In this document: positions 9,051-18,900 of the stretch, in pieces
How positions within the stretch are numbered: position 1 is the first letter of the stretch
Layout: each line of letters starts with the position of its first letter
Source of the DNA: Acidobacteriota bacterium
Lineage (GTDB): Bacteria; Acidobacteriota; Polarisedimenticolia; J045
Assembly (NCBI GenBank): GCA_017994815.1
Contig: JAGOJY010000009.1
Location: 56,115 to 120,114, forward strand
DNA length: 64,000 nt
Direction of reading: 5' to 3'
Notes under the pieces: generated by a model
Told to the model about the DNA's origin: nothing
Seen by the model: only the letters and a program-made list of their open reading frames with translations
Databases searched by the model: none
Made by a program: the position numbers and the translations under genes

Positions 9051-10067
9051 ATGGCGGGGACGAAGAGGTTCTGCATCGACAGGATCCTGCCGCGCGACCT
9101 GCGGCGGCCGCAGCGCATGCTGCGACCGGGGGTGGTGCGGGGAATCCTGGTCAAGAACAGCATGTGGCCCAACGGCAGCACGCTGACGATCGGCTTCGTC
9201 GGCGGCACCATGCAGCAACAAGCCCGCGTCAAGGAAGCGGCGGAGCAGTGGACGCGCCACGCCAACCTGAAGTTCGAGTTCGTCGATCGGCCGAACGCGC
9301 CGATCCGGGTCGGCTTCGACGAGAACGACGGCTCGTGGTCGTACGTCGGCACCGACGCGTTGGAGTTCCCCGACGCGCAGACGGTCAACTTCGGCTGGCT
9401 CGACGAGGGCGTGGTGCTGCACGAGTTCGGCCACGCGATCGGCATGGGCCACGAGCACCAGAACCCGGCCGGCGGCCTGCAGTGGAACGAGCAGGCGGTG
9501 ATCCGCGACCTCGGCGGCCCGCCGAACAACTGGCCCCCCGAGGTGACGCGGCACAACGTGATCGAGAAGTACAGTGCCGACCAGGTCAACGGCACGACCT
9601 TCGATCCGGACTCGATCATGCTCTACGCGTTCCCGGCCTCGTGGACGGTCAACGGCGTCGCGACCCACGCCAACGAGAGACTCTCCGACACGGACAAGCA
9701 GTTCATCGCCAGCGCCGCGGCCTACCCGCGGACGGCGCCGCAGGACGACCTGGTCGTGAACCTGGAGGTCGGCGGACCCGCGCGGGCGGCGAGCATCGGC
9801 AAGCCCGGCGAGGAGGACCTGTTCTGCTTCCGCGTCACCGACGCGGGCGGGCACAGCGTCTGGACCGAGGGGCCGACCGACGTCGTGATGCGCCTGTACG
9901 GGCCGGACGATCGCACGCGGCTCGTGGACGAGGACGACGACAGCGGCAAGGCGCTCAACGCCCGCATCACGCGCGCGCTGCAGCCCGGGGAGTACCTGGT
10001 GCAGGTCCGTCACTACAACCTGTCGAGCGGGACGGGCGACTACTCGGTCCAGGTCAAGAAGCGCTAG
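9051..10067 (+). CDS. Zincin metalloprotease (astacin/matrixin-like) with PPC-like C-terminal domain
   Basis: A 338-residue protein. The zinc-binding motif HEFGHAIGMGHEH (His124, Glu125, His128, His134) is the extended HExxHxxGxxH of metzincins, and DSIMLYAFP downstream supplies the Met-turn-like segment. Residues about 225-338 look like a bacterial pre-peptidase C-terminal domain (CFRVTDAGGHSVWTEGP, LQPGEYLVQVRHY). No export signal is visible at the N-terminus, which is unusual since such peptidases are normally secreted. It heads a plus-strand pair with the 747-residue unknown gene and is divergent from the CHAT operon. Peptidase activity is confident; substrate and activation are not. Confidence 0.85.
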   Translation: MAGTKRFCIDRILPRDLRRPQRMLRPGVVRGILVKNSMWPNGSTLTIGFVGGTMQQQARVKEAAEQWTRHANLKFEFVDRPNAPIRVGFDENDGSWSYVGTDALEFPDAQTVNFGWLDEGVVLHEFGHAIGMGHEHQNPAGGLQWNEQAVIRDLGGPPNNWPPEVTRHNVIEKYSADQVNGTTFDPDSIMLYAFPASWTVNGVATHANERLSDTDKQFIASAAAYPRTAPQDDLVVNLEVGGPARAASIGKPGEEDLFCFRVTDAGGHSVWTEGPTDVVMRLYGPDDRTRLVDEDDDSGKALNARITRALQPGEYLVQVRHYNLSSGTGDYSVQVKKR

Positions 10068-10082
10068 GCGCGCGGGGGGACG

Positions 10083-12326
10083 ATGGAACTGCCGAAGATC
10101 GCCGGCCTCGCGGAACGGGTCGCGGCGCTGGCCGAGGAGCCGCTCGGCTCGACGAAGATCGTGCGCGACCTCGTCGAAGGAGAATTGCAGCAGGACCTGC
10201 CGGTCGGGGTGATCGACATCCCGGACGTCGAGCTGAACGTCGCGGCCCGCGGCCTCGCGGCGGTCGAGGTGTACAACTCGGAGGACGACCGCGACCCGGA
10301 CGGCGTCCTCGCGCAGCGCGCGGGGCGCGGGGACGATCTGCCGCCGCAGCTGCGCTTCACCTCCGAGCGAGCGTGGGTCAAGTACCGCCTCGAGGGACGG
10401 CTGCGGGCGCGGGGCGGGCTGCGGCTGGCGAGTCTCGGCTTCGACTTCGATCCCGAGTGCACGCTGGTCCTGGCGGACTACCGCGTCCACGGCCGCGAGC
10501 AGGCGCTCGCGGCCGCGCTCGCGGCGGACGCGCAGGCGCCGCGCTTCGCGGTTCGCTGCGGTGACATCCTCGCGCTGGCCGAGGGCGACGCGGTCGCGCT
10601 GCAGTTCGTCGGCCGCGTCGCGGCGAAGATCGAGCTACGGTGGGCCGATGTCCTGGCCTCGCAGGTCGGGGCGCTCGGACGCGTCCTGCGCTCCGCGGGC
10701 GCGGAGCCGATCACGATCGCCGCCGGCGCCCGCGTCACGGCCGGCGTGAGCCTGGAGGACGAGTTCGCGCTCGTCTTCTCGCGCGCCCCCGCGGGCCGGC
10801 TCCGGGTCGCCGTGAAGAAGGCGCGCAACCGCAAGGCCGTGGCGGCGGCGTCGATCGGCGTGGACGTGGACGCGTCGGCGCTCGCGGGCGTTCTCGGCCC
10901 CGTGCTCGAGGCCCGCTTGGCCGCACCGTGGGCGCGCGTCGGCGCGCTTCTCGACCGGACCAGCCTGGACCAGCTCACGGCCGACGAGAAGAAGCTCCTG
11001 CGCCGGCTGCTGGCCAAGCTCGGCCTCGAGGGCGTTCCGGACGGCCTGGCGGCGCTGCGCGCCGAGGCGAGCGGTCTCGAATCCACGCTTCGTTCCGCGC
11101 TCCGCGAGATCGCCGAGAACCGGATCCGCGTCGGCTTCGCCTACGAGTACTCGCGCATCCGCCGTGACGAGAGCCTCTTGCAGCTCGTGATCCCCGAGGG
11201 AGCGCTCGCGCGCCACCACGCGGACCTCGTGCGCGGGCGGCTCGCGGGGCTGCTCGACGCCGCGCGACAACGGGAGCCCGGCATCGAGCTGGAGTCGTAC
11301 CTGAACGAGCAGTCGATCGAACGCAAGGCGACCTGGGGCGTGGCGCTGTCGCTCGGTCGCTGGACGCTGCGCGGCCAGGACCACCGCGAGATCCGCTCGG
11401 TGGTCCAGGAGAACCTCGAGGGGCGCAAGCGCGTGAGCTACCTCGGCGTGCGCTCGTACGAGGGCGAGCTGGTGACGAAGGCGGCGTGGGGCGTGGACTT
11501 CCGCGCCGAGATGCCGGCGTTCTCGCGCACGCCGACACCCGGGCTGGACGAGTTCGACTTCGGCCTGTGCCTCAAGCTGTCGGACGAGGTGCTCTCGGTC
11601 GGCGAGGCCGACCTGTCCGCGCGCCTCGACACGGGCGTGCTGTGGGGCGCGCTCGCGCCGGCGCGGGTTGCGGCGACACGGGCGTCGCTGAAGCACCTGC
11701 GCGGTTCGGCGGCCCGGTTCGACACGCAGCTGCGCGTCGACCCGGTGGCGTTCGAGAAGCTCATCCCGGCGGCGGCGGCGGCGACCGAAACCGACTTCGC
11801 CCGGGCGCTCGCTTCGGCGATGCTGTGGGACGACGTGCCCGGCTTGGACACGCCGGGCAACCGCCGCGAGCTGTACGCCACGGTCTGGGAGTTCTACCTG
11901 CACAACAGCGCCGACGCCTCGGAGGTCCAGGCCTACGCGGCGAACCACTTCCGGACGAAGCGCGACACGGCGCTCGCCGCGCGGGAGGAGAACGCCGGCG
12001 ACTCGCCGCTGACCGCGACCGGCCTCGTCCGGCGCAATCCGGCGACGGCCGAGGCCTGGCTCAAGTGGCGCGAGGGCCTGCAGGCGCTCGACCGCGCGCT
12101 GGCGCGCAGCCAGCCGCTGCACTCGCAGATCGAGGACGCGTTCCGCGATCTGCAGAAGCTGTGGAGCACCGCGCTCGGCGTGCGCGCCGCCGGCGCCCAC
12201 CTGGTGGACCTCGTCCGCGCCGCGTCGCTCGCCGACGGCGTCCACGCCTCGCTCAAGATCCGCTACGAGAAGGACGGCGAGAAGAAGGCCGACATCCTCG
12301 GCGGCCAGGTGGCGCCCGTGTCGTAA
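10083..12326 (+). CDS. Large uncharacterised soluble protein of the protease island
   Basis: A 747-residue product with good codon bias and the ATG at 10083, 15 bases after the zincin stop, so probably co-transcribed. No signal peptide, TM helix or catalytic motif was recognised. Residues 60-330 look beta-rich with repeated hydrophobic patterns. Residues 330-600 include segments such as WGVALSLGRWTLRGQDHREI that could be stacked strands. The C-terminal 150 residues are helical and charged. It has the size and position expected of a scaffold, substrate or target of the neighbouring proteases, but that is inference from context only. Confidence 0.75.
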   Translation: MELPKIAGLAERVAALAEEPLGSTKIVRDLVEGELQQDLPVGVIDIPDVELNVAARGLAAVEVYNSEDDRDPDGVLAQRAGRGDDLPPQLRFTSERAWVKYRLEGRLRARGGLRLASLGFDFDPECTLVLADYRVHGREQALAAALAADAQAPRFAVRCGDILALAEGDAVALQFVGRVAAKIELRWADVLASQVGALGRVLRSAGAEPITIAAGARVTAGVSLEDEFALVFSRAPAGRLRVAVKKARNRKAVAAASIGVDVDASALAGVLGPVLEARLAAPWARVGALLDRTSLDQLTADEKKLLRRLLAKLGLEGVPDGLAALRAEASGLESTLRSALREIAENRIRVGFAYEYSRIRRDESLLQLVIPEGALARHHADLVRGRLAGLLDAARQREPGIELESYLNEQSIERKATWGVALSLGRWTLRGQDHREIRSVVQENLEGRKRVSYLGVRSYEGELVTKAAWGVDFRAEMPAFSRTPTPGLDEFDFGLCLKLSDEVLSVGEADLSARLDTGVLWGALAPARVAATRASLKHLRGSAARFDTQLRVDPVAFEKLIPAAAAATETDFARALASAMLWDDVPGLDTPGNRRELYATVWEFYLHNSADASEVQAYAANHFRTKRDTALAAREENAGDSPLTATGLVRRNPATAEAWLKWREGLQALDRALARSQPLHSQIEDAFRDLQKLWSTALGVRAAGAHLVDLVRAASLADGVHASLKIRYEKDGEKKADILGGQVAPVS

Positions 12327-12361
12327 CCTCTCGATCCGCGGCACGGACGCGGGCATGTCGG

Positions 12362-12380
12362 GGGGCCGGCGCAGCCGGCC
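12362..12380. terminator. GC-rich hairpin between convergent genes
   Basis: Perfect 8-bp stem GGGCCGGC/GCCGGCCC with a GCA loop, in the 90-bp space between two converging genes. No T tract. Same design as the hairpins at 4398 and 50378. Confidence 0.45.
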
Positions 12381-12398
12381 CGCCAACGACCAGACGGA

Positions 12399-12414
12399 CG
12401 CGGGGATGTCCCCG
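12399..12414. terminator. Second short hairpin before the papain-fusion gene stop
   Basis: GCGGGGA/TCCCCGC 7-bp stem with a TG loop, two bases from the stop of the minus-strand gene ending at 12417. It may act as the terminator for one or both converging genes. Confidence 0.4.
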
Positions 12415-12416
12415 CC

Positions 12417-14525
12417 TCAGAACTGCAGGTCGCGCAGCAGGAACGGGCGGCGCGGCGGTCCGTTCAGGATCCGGTGCAACACCGAGTTCATCGTGTCGGG
12501 GTCGTTGTCGAATCCGCCGTGCGAGTCGGCGCGGCTGCGGCTCCCGTCTGGTCCTTCTTCCCCGGCGATCACCAGCGCCGGGCGGTTCTGGACCTTGCCC
12601 GCGAACACTTGCGCGACGGCCTCGCTCGCGATGTCCGCCTCCGGGCCGGCCCTGCGGCTGACGAACTTGACCATCCCGAGGATCGGCGTCTCGCGCCGGT
12701 CCTCGAACGCGTTGCTGACCAGGTAGAGCAGCGACTTCCCGTACGGCCCGCACTCGTCGTCGCGCTCGCCGACGTCGCTCAACACGAACAGCGACGGCGT
12801 CGGGCAGCGCCGGGCCGCGATCTCCGGCAGGACCAGGCGCTCGAAGTCGTCCACGCGGATCGCCGGTGCCATGAACTGCAGTGTCCGGAACGGAATCGTG
12901 CCGGCGTCGAGGATCGGCATCGTCTCGGCGGCGAAGATGCTGCCCGCGCTGTGCGCCACCACGTGCAGCTCGAACTTCTCCGCCGCGCCGGGCGTGGACG
13001 CCAGGGTCCGCTTGGCGTGCTCGGCGACAAGTTGCATCCCGCCGCGGCCGTCCTTGCGGTTCGATGCCAGCCGCGCGTTCTCCTTCATCTCGTCCCACAG
13101 CGCGCGCCCGGGGCGGGCGGCGGTCAGCTCCAGCGTGCGATCCTTGGCCTCGACCAGGCCTTCCCGCAGCCGGCGGAACCACTCGCCGGCGGTCGCGCGC
13201 TCGGCATCGCGCCGCAACGCTTCGTCCATGATGTTCCGCACCGTCTCGAGGGTCCCGGTCTCCCACATCACGTGCAGCGGGTAGATCTCGTTTGCCAGGC
13301 AGACGTCGCGCAGCGCGACGATGCGCCGGGCCGACGCTTCCTCGCTCTGCAGCCCGCCGTGCAGGAACAGCATCACGCGCCGCTTCTGCCAGCTTGCGGT
13401 CGCGCGCGGGATGGTCTCGCCGAACAGGCGCTCGAGGTCGGCCTCGGTTGTCCAGTACGCGCCGGAGTCGGACAGCGCTCCGTCGTTCGCGAAGTTCAAG
13501 GCGTAGGGCCGGATCTCCGAAAGCGGGATCGCGGCCGCCGCCCGCGCCAGGCCGGCCTTGGTGTCGGCGGCGCCCTCGCCCCACAGCTCGACCGACACCG
13601 GCACGCCGAGCTGGACGACCCACACGTCGGTGGCGTGCAGCAGGTAATCCTCGTACGGCAGGAGCGCGAAGCCGCGATGGCCCCACGAGGTGCCCCACGA
13701 GTTCTGCACGACGAATCCGTCGGCCGTGTAGCCGACGAGCGCCACGGCGTGCCCGCCGTCGGCGCGCCCGCGGCGCTCGATGACGGGGAGCGACACGCTG
13801 CGCGACTTCGAACCGTCCGCGAAGCGCACCTTGGCCGTCCGGGGACCCGGCTCGTCCCAGCCTTCGTGGACCATCAGCGTGCAGTACAGCGCGCCGACCT
13901 CGGTCAGGGCCGCGTGCATGTCGCGCACCTGCCGGTGCATGACCCGGTAGAACGCGCCGCAGGGCGTCTGCCGGGCCAGGTCGGCCACCGTGGTCCCGGC
14001 CTTGCGATCGACGACGGTCCCGAGGTGGTCGAGCCGGCGCACGTCCACCGGCCACGCGTCCACGTCGGCGACACCGTGGCGCAGCCAGCCCTTCATCGCG
14101 CCGCGCGCCGAGGAGCCTTCGTAGTCCTGGCCGGGCCACTCGTCGTAGCGCCGCGCCATCTCGTACAGCATCCGCGGGCTGACGCGGCGCTCCACGCCGC
14201 GCTTGCGCAAGAGGAAGTTGATCACCGCAGCGAGGGCGAAGCCGGTGCAGGCGCCCTCCTGCTCCTGGTCGAGGATCGCCGGCACGGCGTCGATGTTGAT
14301 CACGTTGTCCGGCAGGGCGGCCAGCGAGGGCTGGTAGACCCAGTCGCGCGCATCGATCCGGTCGGGAAAGGCGTCGAGCTTGCGCCCGATGCGCTGGGCC
14401 GTGGTGCGTTGGCGCTCGGGGAGCCGCCGTGCCATCGCGTGCGGGCGGGTGGTCTTGGGGCGGGAGCGGTCGGCGACCTTCGCCGTCCGACGGCGCCGCC
14501 GGGCCGGGCGGGTCTTGCTGGCCAT
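12417..14525 (-). CDS. Papain-like (C1A) cysteine protease fused to a serine-hydrolase-like domain
   Basis: A 702-residue protein. The basic N-terminus (1-35, Arg/Lys-rich) is not a typical signal. Residues 55-310 are a papain fold: the oxyanion Gln and nucleophile in QEGACTGFALAA (Cys93), His259 in GGHAVALVGY and Asn275 in VQNSWGTSWGHRGF. Residues 385-700 resemble an alpha/beta hydrolase: MLFLHGGL resembles an oxyanion segment, and HVVAHSAGSIF holds a putative nucleophile Ser526. The ATG at 14525 has GGAG six bases upstream. Such a cysteine-protease/lipase-like fusion is uncommon. It converges on the zincin/unknown pair, so the island contains three mechanistically different protease classes. 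The acid residue of the hydrolase triad was not identified. Confidence 0.82.
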   Translation of the reverse strand: MASKTRPARRRRRTAKVADRSRPKTTRPHAMARRLPERQRTTAQRIGRKLDAFPDRIDARDWVYQPSLAALPDNVINIDAVPAILDQEQEGACTGFALAAVINFLLRKRGVERRVSPRMLYEMARRYDEWPGQDYEGSSARGAMKGWLRHGVADVDAWPVDVRRLDHLGTVVDRKAGTTVADLARQTPCGAFYRVMHRQVRDMHAALTEVGALYCTLMVHEGWDEPGPRTAKVRFADGSKSRSVSLPVIERRGRADGGHAVALVGYTADGFVVQNSWGTSWGHRGFALLPYEDYLLHATDVWVVQLGVPVSVELWGEGAADTKAGLARAAAAIPLSEIRPYALNFANDGALSDSGAYWTTEADLERLFGETIPRATASWQKRRVMLFLHGGLQSEEASARRIVALRDVCLANEIYPLHVMWETGTLETVRNIMDEALRRDAERATAGEWFRRLREGLVEAKDRTLELTAARPGRALWDEMKENARLASNRKDGRGGMQLVAEHAKRTLASTPGAAEKFELHVVAHSAGSIFAAETMPILDAGTIPFRTLQFMAPAIRVDDFERLVLPEIAARRCPTPSLFVLSDVGERDDECGPYGKSLLYLVSNAFEDRRETPILGMVKFVSRRAGPEADIASEAVAQVFAGKVQNRPALVIAGEEGPDGSRSRADSHGGFDNDPDTMNSVLHRILNGPPRRPFLLRDLQF

Positions 14526-14815
14526 GTGTTTCTCCAGGCGTGGGCCCCGGCGTCGGCGGCCGGGTGAATGCGGCATGATGCAGGGGAGGCAAGGACCGGC
14601 ACAAGACGGTTCGCCGCTGTGTGACGCTGCGCGTCGCAGCCGCCGGGGCCGGCGGCCGTCGCCGAGCCCCGGGCCGCAGCGGGACTCGCGAGCCTGACTG
14701 CACGTCACGGCCGAGTTTTTCATGTTGGCGCGGCCCCCGCGGCTCGGCCCGCGGCGCTATGCTGCCGTTCTGCCAGATGTCCAGCGGGGATTGGCCGCAC
14801 TCGGGAGGTCCGCCC

Positions 14816-15964
14816 ATGTCATTCGTCCGGCTCGCCGGCGCGCTGCTGCTCTGCGCGGCCGCGTCAGGTTGCCCGTCCAAGAAGGCCATGCCCGTGATGC
14901 CGCCCCTCGACGTCCCGGTGGTGGAGGTGGTGCAGCAGGACGTGCCGATCCATCGCACCTGGGTCGGCCAAGCGCTCGGCGCCTCCGATGTCGCCGTCGT
15001 GGCGCGGGCGACGGGGTACATCGTCGAGCAGCACTTCGTCGAGGGGACCCGGGTCAAGAAGGGCCAGTTGCTCTACACGATCTCCGCGCCCGAGGCGCAG
15101 GAGAAGCTCGCCGCCGCTCAGGCGCAGGTCGCCGCGGCGCAGGTCGCGCTCACCAAGGCTGAAAATGACGTGGTGCGCTACACGCCGCTGGTCGAGATGC
15201 GGGCCCTGCCCAAGCGCGACCTCGACAACGCGATCTCGGCCCGCGACTCCGCCATAGAGCAGCTCGACGCCGTGCGCGCGCAGCAGCGCACGGCCGAGAT
15301 CAACCTCGGCTACACCAAGGTCTTCGCGCCGATCGAGGGGCTGATCGGCATCTCCCGGGTCGAGGTCGGCGCGTATGTCGGCCCGGCCGCGATGAACACC
15401 CAGCTCAACACGATCTCGACGCTCGACCCGATCAAGATCCGGTTCGCGATCACCGAGCGCGAGTACCTCGAGCTCGCGCGGCGGCTCACGGCGGGGCGGA
15501 CCGCCCCGATCCCGTTGGAGCTGATCTTCTCCGACGGCACGGTCCACCCGCACCCCGGGAAGGCGGACATCACCGACCGCCAGATCGACCCGGTCAGCGG
15601 GACACTCGCCGTGCAGGCGCTGTTTCCCAACCCCGACAGCCTGGTCCGCCCCGGCCAGTTCGCCCGCGTGCGCGCCGCGGTGGAGACCCGCACGGGCGCG
15701 CTGGTCGTGCCGCAGCGCGCCGTCTCGGAGCTGCAGGGGCAATTTCGCGTCTTCACCGTGGACGCGGACAACAAGGTGCAGCTCAAGCCCGTCGTCACCG
15801 GACCGCGCGTCGGGGACCTGTGCATCATCGAGCAGGGCTTGGCCGTGGGCGAGCGCGTGATCCTCGAGGGCACGCAAAAGGTGCGGCCCGATATGACCGT
15901 CGTGCCGGTCGGCGCGAAGCCCGGGACCGAACCGCCCGCCGTCGCTGTCCCGGCGGGGGCCTGA
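14816..15964 (+). CDS. RND efflux periplasmic adaptor (membrane fusion) lipoprotein
   Basis: A 382-residue adaptor of the AcrA/MexA family linking the inner-membrane pump to the outer-membrane channel. The lipobox AAASGC gives a lipid-anchored mature protein from about Cys19. Family hallmarks are the lipoyl half VVARATGYIVEQHFVEGTRVKKGQLL, an alpha-hairpin rich in Ala/Gln (QAQVAAAQVALTKAEND), and the beta-barrel/membrane-proximal segment GTLAVQALFPNPDSLVRPGQFARVR. The ATG at 14816 has GGGAGG upstream. It is first of three genes with 3- and 1-base gaps. The 290 bases before it, back to 14526, are the divergent leader shared with the papain-fusion gene; no local repressor gene is present. Confidence 0.93.
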   Translation: MSFVRLAGALLLCAAASGCPSKKAMPVMPPLDVPVVEVVQQDVPIHRTWVGQALGASDVAVVARATGYIVEQHFVEGTRVKKGQLLYTISAPEAQEKLAAAQAQVAAAQVALTKAENDVVRYTPLVEMRALPKRDLDNAISARDSAIEQLDAVRAQQRTAEINLGYTKVFAPIEGLIGISRVEVGAYVGPAAMNTQLNTISTLDPIKIRFAITEREYLELARRLTAGRTAPIPLELIFSDGTVHPHPGKADITDRQIDPVSGTLAVQALFPNPDSLVRPGQFARVRAAVETRTGALVVPQRAVSELQGQFRVFTVDADNKVQLKPVVTGPRVGDLCIIEQGLAVGERVILEGTQKVRPDMTVVPVGAKPGTEPPAVAVPAGA

Positions 15965-15967
15965 CCG

Positions 15968-18900
15968 ATGTCCAGCTTCTTCGTCCGTCGCCCGATCGTG
16001 GCGATGGTGATCTCGATCCTGATGGTGCTGATCGGTGCCGTGACGATGACCGGGCTGCCGATCGCGCAGTACCCCGACGTCACGCCGCCGATGATCCAGG
16101 TCACGACCACGTTCACCGGCGCCTCGGCCGTCGACATCGAGCAGTCCGTGGCCACGCCGATCGAGCAACAGGTCAACGGCGTGCAGGACATGATCTACAT
16201 GAAGTCGGTGAACGCCTCGGACGGCACCTTCACCTTGCAGGTGTCGTTCGAGGTCGGCTCCGACCTCGACATGTCGAACGTGCTCGTGCAGAACAAGGTC
16301 AGCCAGGCCACGGCGACGCTGCCCTCCTCGGTCAAGGCCTACGGTGTCAACATCAAGAAGTCGCTGACGTTCCCGCTGATGGTCGTCGTGCTGCGCTCGC
16401 CGAACGGCACCTACGACGGTGCGTTCATGTCGAACTACGCGACGATCAACATCAACGACCAGCTGCTGCGGACCGGCGGCGTGGGCGACGTGAAGGTGAT
16501 GGGGAGCAGCGACTACGCCATGCGGGTCTGGGTCCGCCCGGACCTGTTGGCACGCTTCGACCTGACCGTCGCCGACCTCTCGCGCGCGATCCAGGCGCAG
16601 AACACGATCGCGCCGGCCGGCTCGATCGGCGGTGCGCCCGCGCCCCGTGGCACCGAGTTCACGTACACGGTCCGCACCCGCGGGCGACTGCCGCTGGCCG
16701 AGGATTTCGAGAAGATCGTCGTCAAGTCCGCCCCGGACGGCTCGCAGGTGCGGCTCGGCGACGTGGCGCGCGTCGAGCTGGGCACCAGCATCTACGGCAT
16801 GGTCGGCCGCAACAACGGCCGGCCCGCGGCGGTGCTGGCGATTTACCAGCAGCCGGGCTCGAACGCGCTCGTGGTGGCCGAGAGCATCCGCAGGGTCATG
16901 GCCGACGTGGCGACGCAATTCCCGCCCGACTTCGAGTACGACGTGGCGCTCGACACCACGCTGGCGATCAGCGAGGGGATCAACGAGATCGTGCACACGT
17001 TGTTCGAGGCCGTGCTGCTGGTGATCCTGGTCGTGTTCGTGTTCCTGCAGAACTGGCGGGCGACGCTGATTCCGCTGTTGACGGTGCCGGTTTCGTTGGT
17101 CGCGACGTTCGCGGTGTTCCCGCTGCTCGGGTTCTCGATCAACACGCTGTCGCTGCTCGGGCTGGTGCTCGCGATCGGGATCGTCGTTGACGACGCGATC
17201 GTGGTGGTCGAGGCCGTGATGCACCACATCGAGCAGGGGATGAAGCCGAAGGACGCCACGCTGCAGGCGATGCGCGAGGTCTCGGGGCCGGTCGTCGCGA
17301 TCGCGCTGGTGCTCTCGGCGGTGTTCATCCCGGTCGGGTTCATGGGCGGCATCACCGGCCGGCTGTACCAGCAGTTCGCGATCACGATCGCGATCTCGGT
17401 CTGCTTCTCGGCGTTCAACGCCCTGACGCTCAGCCCTGCGCTGGCGGCGCTGCTGTTGCGGCCGAAGGGCGAGAAGCGGTCGCTCCTCGACGCGTTCTAC
17501 CGCTGGTTCAACCGCTTGTTCGAGCGTTTCACCGGCGGCTACGTGTCGTTCACGGGAATCCTGGTGCGCAAGGCGTTCCGCAGCGCGGTCCTCGTCCTGC
17601 TGTTCGCCGGCCTCGCGGCCTGGCTGGGGCTGCGCATTCCCGGCGGGTTCGTGCCCGAGGAGGACAACGGCTACCTCATGGCCAGCGTGCAGCTCCCGGA
17701 CGGCGCGTCCGCGGAGCGCACGGACGAGGTCTGCCGCAAGGTCGAGGCGATCGTCGGCCGCATCCCGGCGGTCTACAGCTCGACGATGGCGACCGGGTAC
17801 AACATCATCTCCGGCGCCGGCGCGACCAACGCCGCGGTGTTATTCATCGCCCTGAAGGAGTGGGGCGAGCGCGACATGAGCGAGTCGTCGTTCGTCCTGG
17901 CCCGCAAACTGAACTACCAGTTCATGCGCGAGGTCCCCGAGGCGATGGTCTATGCCTTCGGTGCGCCGGCCATCCCCGGGCTCGGGACGGGCGCGGGCTT
18001 CTCGATGATGCTGCAGGACCGCTCGGGCAACACGCCGGCGGACCTGCAGGTGCAGGTGGAGCATTTCCTGGACGCCGCGCGCAAGCGGCCGGAGATCGGC
18101 CAGATCAACACCGTCTACCGCGCCGGCGTGCCGCAGCTCTACGCCGACATCGACATCGACCGGGCGCTGAAGATGGGCGTCCCGCTCGAGGACCTCAACA
18201 CGGCGCTCGGGTCGCTGCTCGGCGCCGCGTACGTCAACGATTTCAACCGCTTCGGCCGGGTGTACAAGGTGTTCCTGTCGGGCGAGCCGGAGTACCGCGA
18301 CCAGACCGAGGACCTCTCGTCGTTCTTCGTGCGCAGCTCGCAGGGCGAGATGGTGCCCCTCTCGACGGTGGTGACGCTCACCCCCACGACCGGCCCCGAT
18401 TTCACCAACCGCTACAACCTGTACCGCTCCGTCGAGCTGACCGGCGTTCCGGCGTCCGGCTTCAGCTCGGCGCAGGCGCTCGCGGCGCTGGAGGAGACGG
18501 CCAAGGCCACGCTGCCGCCCGGGTGGGGCTACGACTGGTCCAACATGTCGTACCAGGAGAAGAAGGCCGCCGGGACGGGCGCCATCGTGTTCGTGCTCGC
18601 GATCGTGCTGGTGTTCCTGATCCTGGCGGCGCAGTACGAGAGCTGGTCGTTGCCGTTCAGCGTCCTGCTCGGCACGCCGTTCGCCGCCTTCGGTGCCTTT
18701 CTCGGCCTGTGGCTCGCGCGCAAGGCGATCCCGATCTACGAGAACAACGTCTTCGCGCAGATCGGGCTGGTGATGCTGATCGGGTTGGCGGCGAAGAACG
18801 CGATCCTGATCGTCGAGTTCGCGCGGGCCAAGCACGAGACCGGGACCCCCGTGATCCAGGCCGCGCTGGAGGCCGCGAAGCTGCGGTTCCGCCCGATCCT

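Noticed and set aside
14526..14815. A promoter for the RND operon or a local regulator-binding site
   Set aside because: No hexamer pair with good spacing and no clear palindrome was found in these 290 bases; only the ribosome site GGGAGG is evident.
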